Positions 1 through 5,300 are shown, counted from the first letter of the stretch. The stretch: DNA of 5,352 nucleotides from Oscillospiraceae bacterium (GCA_009777685.1 WRLJ01000132.1:1-5352), one strand, 5' to 3'. Notes: generated by a model not told the origin, from the sequence alone. Translations and numbers: made by a program.

Positions 1-1159
1 GGCCTCTCTGGGTAAAGCGGGTGTGGAAAATCAGGAAATACCGTCCGCTCTCCGCGTCGTAATAGGCGCTGTTGTGTCCGGGCGAGAGGTATCCGGTCGT
101 CCGTCCCGGCTCTCCCTCCTCATGGCGGAACTGATATCCTCCCATCAGCTTTACGCCGTAAGGCTCGATCGCGTTGTCGTCGAAGAAGGAATTGACCGCT
201 CCCCGGCAGCTGAGCATATCCTGCCCCAGCGCGTCCTCGTAGGGACCGTCGGGGTTTTTCGAGCGGCAGACGCGGATGTTGTACCCGTCTCCGCTGCCCA
301 GCCCGCCGAACGAGAGGAAGAGATAGTAGTATTCGGATTCCGGGCTGTACAGGATGTACGCCCCTTCGATCCGGCTGTGGTTGCCGCCGAGCAGTTTTTT
401 CCCGTATCCGAAGTTCTCCTGCCCCGGATAGGGCAGTCCGGTCTCAGGGTCCATCCGCAGGATGAAAATACCGCCGGAATAGGAGCCGTACACCATCCAG
501 AAAAGGCCGTCATTGTCAAAGAAAACATGCGGGTCGATCGCGTTGGGATGGACCGTCGCGTCATACCGCCCGCCCTCGGGCGGGAAGGAGCCGCTTTGGA
601 TAAACATGCCCCGGTCGCTGTACGGCCCCTCCGGGGCGTCCGCGACCGCCAGCCCGATCGCGCCCAGCGGGGCGTTGCCCACGCAGACGCAATAGTACAT
701 GAAGTATTGGCCGTTGGGCATGGCGTGGATGTCGCCGGCCCAAAAGGTGTCGGTCCTCGCGTATTCCAGGGCGGCCGCAAACTCCGCCGCCGGATCGTCC
801 ACCAGCGCGTTGCCCTTCTGCGGCCCGGTTGAGATCTGCGTCCAGCGGATAAAGTCCTGCGTTTTCGCTGACGCGAGATGCGAGCCGATCACATAAAACC
901 AGTCGCCCGAGCGGAACACCGACGGGTCATGTACGCTCGCGTTGGCAAAGACGGGCGGCTCCGGGTCGTCAAAGACAAACCCCGCGCCGGGCGCCGTGAG
1001 CGGCAGGGGGTCCGGTTCCGCGGGCGGCGTATTGGCCGGATCGCCGGAGTGAAGCGGGCCGTCCGTCGGAGCGGGCGGCTCATCCGTCACAGGCGGAAGC
1101 GCCGTGGAGCAGGACGACAGCAGAAGCAGCAGGGACAGCAGGCAAACAACCCTTTTCAT
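1..1159 (-). CDS. GH43 endo-arabinanase-like lipoprotein, 3' end outside window
   Basis: Probable extracellular arabinan endo-1,5-alpha-L-arabinosidase, anchored as a lipoprotein; 386 residues are visible and the frame is still open at the window edge. Residues 1-17 are a lipoprotein signal ending in the lipobox LSSC (Cys17), followed by a Pro/Asp/Glu-rich linker to about residue 70. The GH43 five-bladed propeller follows. The expected acidic triad is present: Asp78 in VHDPSV (general base), Asp209 in AIDPHVF (pKa modulator) and Glu265 in SRIEGAY (general acid). The spacings of 131 and 56 resemble those of characterised endo-arabinanases. GHNSAYYD (361-368) and FHTRF (378-382) are family-typical; a His in this region helps hold the active-site metal in known enzymes. 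The ATG at 1157-1159 follows AGGAGGG at 7 nt. The gene diverges from the ArsR-type regulator. GH43 membership is near certain, but endo-arabinanase rather than another GH43 activity is an inference from motifs. Any C-terminal lid or binding domain lies outside the window. Confidence 0.93.
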   Translation of the reverse strand, partial: MKRVVCLLSLLLLLSSCSTALPPVTDEPPAPTDGPLHSGDPANTPPAEPDPLPLTAPGAGFVFDDPEPPVFANASVHDPSVFRSGDWFYVIGSHLASAKTQDFIRWTQISTGPQKGNALVDDPAAEFAAALEYARTDTFWAGDIHAMPNGQYFMYYCVCVGNAPLGAIGLAVADAPEGPYSDRGMFIQSGSFPPEGGRYDATVHPNAIDPHVFFDNDGLFWMVYGSYSGGIFILRMDPETGLPYPGQENFGYGKKLLGGNHSRIEGAYILYSPESEYYYLFLSFGGLGSGDGYNIRVCRSKNPDGPYEDALGQDMLSCRGAVNSFFDDNAIEPYGVKLMGGYQFRHEEGEPGRTTGYLSPGHNSAYYDAESGRYFLIFHTRFTQRG

Positions 1160-1166
1160 AAACAAG

Positions 1167-1173
1167 CCCTCCT
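1167..1173 (-). promoter_or_regulatory. Ribosome binding site of the GH43 gene
   Basis: The minus strand reads AGGAGGG, 7 nt before the ATG at 1159. It is a near-perfect Shine-Dalgarno and fixes the start, which also gives a complete lipoprotein signal peptide. Confidence 0.85.
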
Positions 1174-1200
1174 GCGGCAAACACGGAAAACGTGTGCCGC
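1174..1200 (-). promoter_or_regulatory. Leader hairpin abutting the GH43 ribosome binding site
   Basis: In the GH43 transcript, GCGGCA and CACG pair with CGTG and TGCCGC around a TTTTC loop, with a two-nucleotide TT bulge on the 3' side. The last paired base sits directly against the AGGAGGG. The structure leaves the binding site single-stranded, so it may protect the mRNA or assist initiation. It has no T-tract and is not an intrinsic terminator. The pairing is seen in the sequence; the role is inferred. Confidence 0.5.
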
Positions 1201-1280
1201 GATGGTAAAAAATAGCGTGGTGAAATGGCCGTGGCGGGACCGCGCCGCGCGCGGATGGACTGCCTGGAAACGCGAAGGGA

Positions 1281-1302
1281 AGCATTTGTTCAAAATAATG
1301 CT
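1281..1302. promoter_or_regulatory. Dyad, candidate operator of the divergent control region
   Basis: Outer arms AGCATT (1281-1286) and AATGCT (1297-1302) are perfect inverted repeats; across 22 bp, 16 positions obey the symmetry. The right arm touches the -35 of the regulator promoter. On the other strand the site falls about 12-33 nt after the predicted start of the GH43 transcript. An overlapping imperfect dyad, TTTGTTCAA (1285-1293) with TTGACAAA (1302-1309), covers the same place and the -35 itself. ArsR-family proteins bind imperfect inverted repeats at promoters, so this is the best operator candidate for the adjacent regulator. Binding is inferred. Confidence 0.45.
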
Positions 1303-1330
1303 TGACAAACATCTAAAACAATTATATGCT
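1302..1330 (+). promoter_or_regulatory. Sigma-A promoter of the ArsR-type regulator gene
   Basis: TTGACA (1302-1307) is a perfect -35, followed by 17 nt and TATGCT (1325-1330). Transcription would begin near 1337, giving a leader of about 26 nt to the ATG at 1363. The -10 overlaps the -10 of the opposing GH43 promoter. Confidence 0.7.
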
Positions 1331-1349
1331 GTCTAAAAAAAGAAGTGAA
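1321..1349 (-). promoter_or_regulatory. Putative divergent promoter of the GH43 gene
   Basis: Read on the minus strand, TATAAT (1326 to 1321) is a perfect -10 and TTCACT (1349 to 1344) is a 4/6 match to the -35 at 17-nt spacing. The start would be near 1314, leaving a leader of about 155 nt before the GH43 ATG. The -10 hexamer shares bases 1325-1326 with the -10 of the plus-strand promoter, so the two promoters probably cannot be occupied at once. The -35 is weak, so activation or another promoter inside 1200-1300 is possible. Confidence 0.5.
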
Positions 1350-1354
1350 GGCGG
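1349..1354 (+). promoter_or_regulatory. Ribosome binding site deciding the regulator start
   Basis: AGGCGG is one mismatch from AGGAGG and lies 8 nt before the ATG at 1363. The upstream in-frame GTG at 1345 has only A-rich sequence before it and would sit about 8 nt from the predicted transcript start, so the ATG is preferred. Confidence 0.6.
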
Positions 1355-1362
1355 CTTGTCGG

Positions 1363-2283
1363 ATGAGAGAAATTAACAACGCGGAGGAAACCCTGACCTT
1401 TTGCCGGGCGATCAGCTCCCCGGCCCGGCTGTTCATCGTGCGCTACCTGATGCAGAACCGTTCGGCCAACCTAAACGAGCTGGCCGAGGCTCTCGGCGTC
1501 ACCAACGGCGCGGTGACGGCACACATCAAGGCCCTTCAGGCGGCCAAGATCATTGATACCGTCAATACGTCGGGCAGGCGCGGCATACAGAAAAACTGCC
1601 GCCTGCGCGAGCACCGGTTTTTGATCAATCTGCACAATGAGTACGGCGCGGATTCTATGTACCAGACAGAGATTCCCGTTGGAAGCTACAGCCGCCACGA
1701 GGCGTACCCGACCTGCGGGCTCGCGTCCGTCAACGCCGTCATCGGAGAGGTGGACGATAAGCGGTATTTTGACGACCCGAAACGCGCCAAAGCGGGAATC
1801 GTCTGGCTCTCAAACGGGTTTTTGGAATACCGCGTTCCCAATTACCTCAAGGAGGGCGCGAGGGCCAAGGAAATCCAGCTGTCGTTTGAAATCGCCAGCG
1901 AGGCTCCGGGCGTCTGCGAGGACTGGCCGAGCGACATCTATTTCTATCTCAACGACGTCCCCCTCGGGTTTTGGACAAGCCCGGGCGACTTCGGGGCGGA
2001 GCGCGGCCTGTATACCCCCGACTGGTGGTTCCCCAACTGGAACCAATACGGCCTGCTGAAGCTGCTCACCATCAACGGCGAGGGAACATATATCGACGGC
2101 CTCAAGGTGTCGGACGAGAGACTGCTCAAGCTGAACATCGACCACGAATCGCCCATCGTGTTCCGCATCGAGGCTCCCGCGGACGCGGAAAACAAGGGCG
2201 GCCTGACCCTGTTCGGCAAGGGCTTCGGAAATTACAATCAGGATATCCATGTGCGGGTCATCTTTGAGGCCCCGGGCGCGTAA
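1363..2283 (+). CDS. ArsR-type winged-helix regulator with beta-rich C-terminal domain
   Basis: Predicted DNA-binding transcriptional regulator of 306 residues. Residues 8-85 form an ArsR-like winged helix: helices around RLFIVRYLMQ, then LNELAEALGV, the recognition helix TNGAVTAHIKALQAA (47-61) and a wing around NTSGRRGIQ. Residues 100-303 form a second, aromatic- and Gly-rich, probably beta-sheet domain with landmarks YPTCGLAS (115-122), YFYLNDVPLGFWTSPGDFG (193-211), YTPDWWFPNW (217-226) and LTLFGKGFGNYNQD (281-294). I recall this architecture from Bacillota regulators such as those of Paenibacillus; I know of no established ligand. It lacks an obvious metal-binding cysteine cluster, and classic metal-sensing ArsR proteins are only about 100 residues long. 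It diverges from the arabinanase, so sensing arabinan-derived sugar is a reasonable inference. A GTG at 1345 would add six residues (MKAACR) and is judged less likely. Confidence 0.9.
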   Translation: MREINNAEETLTFCRAISSPARLFIVRYLMQNRSANLNELAEALGVTNGAVTAHIKALQAAKIIDTVNTSGRRGIQKNCRLREHRFLINLHNEYGADSMYQTEIPVGSYSRHEAYPTCGLASVNAVIGEVDDKRYFDDPKRAKAGIVWLSNGFLEYRVPNYLKEGARAKEIQLSFEIASEAPGVCEDWPSDIYFYLNDVPLGFWTSPGDFGAERGLYTPDWWFPNWNQYGLLKLLTINGEGTYIDGLKVSDERLLKLNIDHESPIVFRIEAPADAENKGGLTLFGKGFGNYNQDIHVRVIFEAPGA

Positions 2284-2303
2284 ATACAGTCCATAAGGAA
2301 CAC

Positions 2304-2330
2304 AACGGGGGCGGAATGACCGCCCCCGTT
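2304..2330. terminator. Hairpin terminator between convergent genes
   Basis: An 11-bp perfect stem (AACGGGGGCGG with CCGCCCCCGTT) around the loop AATGA lies 20 nt after the regulator stop and 19 nt past the end of the LamG gene on the other strand. On the plus strand it is followed by TTATTG and, further on, TTTTTT at 2342-2347, so termination of the regulator transcript is well supported. On the minus strand the tail after the stem (GTGTTCC) is poor, making it a weaker terminator for the LamG gene. Confidence 0.75.
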
Positions 2331-2349
2331 TATTGACGCCGTTTTTTCG

Positions 2350-3192
2350 TTACGCTTTGGATTTGCGGAGGGTCGCCGCAGCGGCCAGAGCGGCGGCGGC
2401 CAGCAGCGCGAGCGCGAGGTAAATGAACGTGGTGGCGCCGGTTTTGGGATTGGCCGGAGTCGACGGAGTGCCGCTTTCGCCCCCGTCCGCGTTCATCACG
2501 GCTGTGATCTGCGCGGCGGAGAGGGTGGTGCCGTTGTAGATATACAGCTCGTCAATCATCCCCTGGAAGGGAGGATCCCAAAGGTTTACGCCCAGGTAGA
2601 AATCGCCGCCCTCGACAAAGATGCTGTTCAGCTGGTCACGCTCGGTCGGGCCGGCGAGAACCTCCCGGCCGTTGAGATACAGCTGAATGTTGTTGAAATC
2701 GCCGGCGGGCTCGGAAGTGAACGCGATATGCACCCACTCGCCCAGCGGCAGCGAGCTGTCGGCAAACAGGTCATTCCAGTGCCCGTCGCCCGAATCCGAC
2801 CAAACGCCGAACTTGTTGTCCCAGGACAGGGGCAGGAAGGATACCCAGCGGATGGGGTCGCCCGGCGCCAGACCGAACAGGATCGGCGTGTGGTTGGTCA
2901 TCATGTCGACCTTGACCCACATGGCGACGGAGTAGCTTCTGCCCGTGATGAGGTCTTTGCCGAGGCTGATGCCGGAAAAGCCGTTCAACACGGCGGCGTT
3001 GCCGACCTTGCCTTCCGCGAAGGTAATGTTGCCGCTGCCCACTTTGTCGGAGCGGTCACCGGTAGACTGTACGCCCGTCAAATCCTCCAGGGGGAAATAC
3101 TTCGCTCCGGCGGGAGCCGCCGCCAGCGAGGGGACCGCGAACGCCGCGATCAGGATGACACACAGGGACAGCGCGATGAACCGTTTTTTCAT
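2350..3192 (-). CDS. Secreted LamG/concanavalin-like protein with NPKTG wall anchor
   Basis: 280-residue predicted surface protein. Residues 1-26 are a Sec signal peptide (KKR, hydrophobic core, cleavage near SLAAA). Residues 30-235 are a single LamG-like jelly-roll fold of the Laminin_G_3 type, with the usual order of signatures: GKVGNAAVLNG (61-71), YSVAMWVKVD (87-96), GEWVHIAFTS (151-160), IQLYLNGREV (169-178), and GMIDELYIYNGTTLSAAQI (211-229). A short Gly/Ser/Thr/Pro linker leads to NPKTG (248-252), a hydrophobic stretch (254-274) and the basic tail RKSKA, the three parts of a sortase signal. NPKTG resembles the (S/N)PxTG signal described for Clostridioides difficile sortase B rather than LPxTG. 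No catalytic domain is present, so the protein would be a binding or adhesion module; its ligand is unknown. The start at 3192 is chosen because AAAGGAG sits 8 nt upstream; the earlier ATG at 3210 has a crowded site. Confidence 0.9.
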   Translation of the reverse strand: MKKRFIALSLCVILIAAFAVPSLAAAPAGAKYFPLEDLTGVQSTGDRSDKVGSGNITFAEGKVGNAAVLNGFSGISLGKDLITGRSYSVAMWVKVDMMTNHTPILFGLAPGDPIRWVSFLPLSWDNKFGVWSDSGDGHWNDLFADSSLPLGEWVHIAFTSEPAGDFNNIQLYLNGREVLAGPTERDQLNSIFVEGGDFYLGVNLWDPPFQGMIDELYIYNGTTLSAAQITAVMNADGGESGTPSTPANPKTGATTFIYLALALLAAAALAAAATLRKSKA

Positions 3193-3200
3193 TGTGGATG

Positions 3201-3207
3201 CTCCTTT
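3201..3207 (-). promoter_or_regulatory. Ribosome binding site deciding the LamG gene start
   Basis: The minus strand reads AAAGGAG, 8 nt before the ATG at 3192. This favours the 280-residue product starting MKKRF over the form six residues longer that starts at 3210, whose own AAAGGA is only 1 nt from its ATG. Confidence 0.75.
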
Positions 3208-3257
3208 CATTTCCTTTAGGAATCCGTAAAATGATTTAGGGACATTGCTATGATTGA

Positions 3258-3286
3258 AGTATATCTGCCGCGCCGTCCTTTGTCAA
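3258..3286 (-). promoter_or_regulatory. Sigma-A promoter of the LamG gene
   Basis: On the minus strand TTGACA (3286 to 3281), 17 nt, then TATACT (3263 to 3258). The predicted start is near 3251, with a leader of about 60 nt. A strong own promoter means the LamG gene need not depend on read-through from araA. Confidence 0.75.
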
Positions 3287-3433
3287 GTGTTTTTATTCAA
3301 AAAGATGAAAAATATTTGATGGCTGGATGAAGCTGTGTATAGAGAGACAAAAACACGGGATGATTAGACTTCCTCAGAAACCCCCGTTTTCCTGTGGTAC
3401 ACTGTAACATGTAACGGTTTACGCCGGTTGTCG

Positions 3434-3454
3434 GGGCGACCGTCCCGGTCGCCC
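3434..3454. repeat. Inner hairpin 1 of the inverted-repeat element
   Basis: GGGCGACCG pairs perfectly with CGGTCGCCC across the three-base spacer TCC. The flanking CGGTTGTCGGGGCG (3425-3438) recurs with one change at 5274-5287. Confidence 0.8.
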
Positions 3455-3456
3455 GC

Positions 3457-3476
3457 GGACGCCATATATGGCGTCC
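3457..3476. repeat. Inner 20-bp perfect palindrome of the element
   Basis: GGACGCCATATATGGCGTCC is fully self-complementary. It lies 2 bp after inner hairpin 1 and is followed by CTACA. The pair resembles modular GC-rich dispersed repeats that begin with GTAGGGG-type and end with CCCTAC-type sequence. Confidence 0.85.
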
Positions 3477-3590
3477 CTACATAGATGTCATGTTTTAGAT
3501 TGTACATTGTACTACAGGAAAACGGGGGTTCCGAGGAAGTCTATTCAAGGCCTCCGGCGGCGTCAGCCGTGTATGTGGATAGGAGGCTCC

Positions 3591-5060
3591 CTACCGCAGC
3601 TTCCAGGCGACGTCGGCGAAGAACAGCTCTTTTTTCAAGGCCTCAATGGTCGTGCCTTTGTGGATGCGGACAAACTCGATGCCCGTCATCTCGGCCCAGT
3701 CCTCCATCATTTCGGCGGTCGCGTCGTAGCTCAGCACCGTATGGTGCGCCCCGCCCGCGAGGAGCCAGGCGTGCGCGGCGGTCAGCAAATCAGGCTCCGC
3801 CCTCCACATTACGCGCGCGACCGGCAGGTTCGGCATCTCATAGACCGGCTTTACGCACTCGACGTCCTGCGCAATCAGGCGCAGGCGGCCGCCCATGTCG
3901 ATCAGGGACACGACGACGGCTTTCCCGGCCTTGCCCTCGAAGACCAGGCGCGCGGGCGGCTCACGGCCCCCGATGCACAGCGGATGCACCTGGATTTCGG
4001 GTTTGCCCGCCGCCAGCGTCGGACAGACCTCCAGCATGTGGGCGCCGAGGCTCAGCTCGCGGCCCGGCTCCAGATCATAGGTATAATCCTCCATAAACGA
4101 CGTGCCGCCGCCCATTCCCTCCGTCATGGCCTTCATGACGCGGGTCATGGCCGCGACCTTCCAGTCGCCCTCGCCGCCGTAGCCGTAGCCCTGCTCCATC
4201 AGCCGCTGGCTGGCCAGTCCCGGAAGCTGCCGCATCCCGTGCAGGTCCTCAAAGGTATTCGTGTAAGCGCCCGCGCCCTCGCGGCCGAGGATTTTTTGGA
4301 TCGCCAGCTCCACCCGCGCCTGATAGCGCACGGCGCCGGCGTCGTCCGTGCTGAAGGTGTATTGCCGCCCGTATTCCTCCACCAGCGCGTCGATCTCCGT
4401 CTCGGCGACGGCGTCCGCCTCGCGGACCAGGTCGCCGACCGGCCATGTGTTGACCTGCCAGCCCAGCTGGATCTGCGCGCCCACCTTGTCGCCCTCGGTG
4501 ACGGCGACCTGCCGCATATTGTCGCCGAAGCGCACGACCTTCAGGTCCCGGCTGACCCTGCAGCCGGCCGCCGACCGCATCCAGCTCCCGATTTTTTCGC
4601 GGACGGCCTTGTCCCGCCAATACCCGGCGACAATCTTGCGGGGCGCGCGCAGGCGCGCGCCGATGAACCCATGCTCGCGGTCGCCGTGGGCGGACTGGTT
4701 GAGGTTCATAAAATCCATGTCGATGTCCCGGTCGGGGATGTTGCGGTTATACTGCGTGTGCAGATGCAGATACGGCTTTTGCAGCTCCGTGAGGCCGTTG
4801 ATCCACATCTTGGACGGGGAAAACGTGTGGCACCACACAATCAGGCCGGCGCACCCGTCGTCGTAATTGGCCTCTCTGACGGTCTTTAGGGCCTCTCCGG
4901 GCGTCGTGACGACGTTCTGGCAGACAATCCCGAACGGGATCGCCCCGTCGGACTCCAGCTCCGCGGCCATTTCCGCGGCGCGGGCCGCGACGGTGTCCAG
5001 CACCTCCGGGCCGTAAAGATGCTGGGAGCCGACCACAAACCAAAATACAGGGCGTTTCAT
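3591..5060 (-). CDS. araA: L-arabinose isomerase
   Basis: Cytoplasmic metal-dependent isomerase (EC 5.3.1.4) converting L-arabinose to L-ribulose, the first intracellular step toward D-xylulose 5-phosphate. The 489-residue product is close to the family's usual length of about 490-500. Family hallmarks run end to end: FWFVVGSQHLYGPE near the N-terminus, HTQYN (101-105), MNLNQSAHGDREHGF (118-132), GYGYGGEGDWK (291-301), FMEDYTY (322-328), HMLEVCP (341-347) and AGGAHHT (435-441). The metal/catalytic set is intact: Glu297, Glu324, His341 and a His of the pair 439-440, matching Glu306, Glu333, His350 and the C-terminal His of the E. coli enzyme. The start at 5060 is preferred because AAAGGA lies 11 nt upstream and the N-terminal length fits the family; ATG 5072 abuts that site, and TTG 5093 is also in frame. 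No araB or araD is adjacent on either side within the window. Confidence 0.97.
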   Translation of the reverse strand: MKRPVFWFVVGSQHLYGPEVLDTVAARAAEMAAELESDGAIPFGIVCQNVVTTPGEALKTVREANYDDGCAGLIVWCHTFSPSKMWINGLTELQKPYLHLHTQYNRNIPDRDIDMDFMNLNQSAHGDREHGFIGARLRAPRKIVAGYWRDKAVREKIGSWMRSAAGCRVSRDLKVVRFGDNMRQVAVTEGDKVGAQIQLGWQVNTWPVGDLVREADAVAETEIDALVEEYGRQYTFSTDDAGAVRYQARVELAIQKILGREGAGAYTNTFEDLHGMRQLPGLASQRLMEQGYGYGGEGDWKVAAMTRVMKAMTEGMGGGTSFMEDYTYDLEPGRELSLGAHMLEVCPTLAAGKPEIQVHPLCIGGREPPARLVFEGKAGKAVVVSLIDMGGRLRLIAQDVECVKPVYEMPNLPVARVMWRAEPDLLTAAHAWLLAGGAHHTVLSYDATAEMMEDWAEMTGIEFVRIHKGTTIEALKKELFFADVAWKLR

Positions 5061-5071
5061 TCCGATGACCA

Positions 5072-5077
5072 TCCTTT
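5072..5077 (-). promoter_or_regulatory. Likely ribosome binding site of araA
   Basis: AAAGGA on the minus strand, 11 nt before the ATG at 5060. The spacing is a little long; the same purine run touches the ATG at 5072, so it cannot serve that start well. Confidence 0.45.
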
Positions 5078-5111
5078 CCCATCTGGATATCAATGCTTCG
5101 AGTATGTCTTA

Positions 5112-5125
5112 ATGATTATAATCAT
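5112..5125. promoter_or_regulatory. Perfect 14-bp palindrome at the araA -10, candidate operator
   Basis: ATGATTATAATCAT is fully self-complementary. It covers most of the -10 hexamer and runs into the expected transcription start. A regulator bound here would block the promoter. No second exact copy is visible in the window, so the binding protein cannot be named. Confidence 0.45.
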
Positions 5126-5149
5126 AGCTAAAATGAATGGGACTGTCAA
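5121..5149 (-). promoter_or_regulatory. araA: Sigma-A promoter of araA
   Basis: On the minus strand TTGACA (5149 to 5144), a 17-nt spacer, then TATGAT (5126 to 5121). The predicted start is near 5114, with a leader of about 54 nt. The near-consensus quality suggests that control is by repression, perhaps through the palindrome at its -10. Confidence 0.8.
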
Positions 5150-5202
5150 GATCTCCGTCGTCATTTTCTTTTTCCGCCGGTCACGGGAACCGCGTTTTCG
5201 TT

Positions 5203-5223
5203 ATTGCGGGTCAAGCCCGCAAT
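5203..5223. repeat. Short palindromic repeat, copy 1
   Basis: Arms ATTGCGGG and CCCGCAAT surround TCAAG. An identical 21-nt unit follows 48 bp downstream. It lies upstream of araA, outside any supported gene. Confidence 0.85.
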
Positions 5224-5250
5224 CCCCCCAGATTCGCGATCCCCCGGGAG

Positions 5251-5271
5251 ATTGCGGGTCAAGCCCGCAAT
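5251..5271. repeat. Short palindromic repeat, copy 2
   Basis: Identical to the copy at 5203-5223 and in the same orientation; the two are separated by 27 bp rich in C. The unit resembles dispersed REP-like intergenic hairpins seen in many GC-rich bacteria, an impression from memory. Confidence 0.85.
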
Positions 5272-5273
5272 GA

Positions 5274-5300
5274 CGGTTGTAGGGGCGCGCATTGCGCGTC
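5274..5300. repeat. GC-rich hairpin module related to the core of the 3365-3543 element
   Basis: Begins CGGTTGTAGGGGCG, matching 13 of 14 bases at 3425-3438. GGCGCGC and GCGCGTCC then form an 8-bp stem (one G-T pair) around ATT, just as the other copy forms a stem after the same lead-in. A weaker dyad, GTTTGC with GCAAAAC, follows at about 5305-5324. The stretch 5150-5352 holds this module and the two palindromic repeats, and no gene I can support. Confidence 0.55.

Larger units (their letters stand above)
3365..3543. mobile_element. MITE-like element with long inverted repeats and TA ends
   Basis: Arms at 3363-3406 and 3503-3545 are inverted copies matching at 39 of 44 aligned positions (four mismatches and one indel). 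They enclose a 96-bp core with two further perfect dyads, and no ORF of note. The conserved ends read GACTTCC and GGAAGTC, and each is bordered on the outside by TA (3365-3366 and 3542-3543). That is the target duplication pattern of IS630/Tc1-mariner-type elements, so a nonautonomous element of about 175 bp is the preferred reading. The arms are directly visible; mobility is inferred. It lies downstream of araA and upstream of the LamG promoter, and its folded RNA could end or stabilise the araA transcript. A plain bidirectional terminator-like structure is the alternative. Confidence 0.6.

Noticed and set aside
23..832. Open frame of 269 codons on the plus strand
   Set aside because: It lies antisense to the GH43 gene, whose catalytic motifs are intact on the minus strand, and its translation shows no recognisable domain.
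3409..3424. TGTAACGGTTTACG as a catabolite-response (CRE) site
   Set aside because: It lacks one position of the CcpA consensus and lies inside the inverted-repeat element, away from the promoters.
3365..3543. CRISPR array or attachment site
   Set aside because: The repeats are inverted rather than regularly spaced direct repeats, and there are no spacers, integrase gene or tRNA.
3546..3590. Intrinsic terminator right after the araA stop
   Set aside because: GCCTCC/GGAGGC and a small inner stem can pair, but no T-tract follows on the minus strand.
4642..4661. Dyad with 9-bp GC arms inside araA
   Set aside because: It encodes the conserved GARLRAP stretch of the isomerase; GCG/CGC codon choice alone produces the symmetry.
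3468..4889. Long open frame on the plus strand opposite araA
   Set aside because: It is the antisense shadow of a clear L-arabinose isomerase, rich in Arg, Ala, His and Pro, and matches no family. Long shadow frames are expected at this GC content.
5086..5100. AAGCATTG in the araA leader as a shared half-site with the AGCATT dyad near 1281
   Set aside because: Only six to seven bases are shared, no second arm is present, and the position differs, so chance is the simpler explanation.
5019..5273. Possible small plus-strand gene of 84 codons
   Set aside because: It overlaps the start and promoter of araA, runs through the palindromic repeats, has no ribosome binding site and resembles nothing known.
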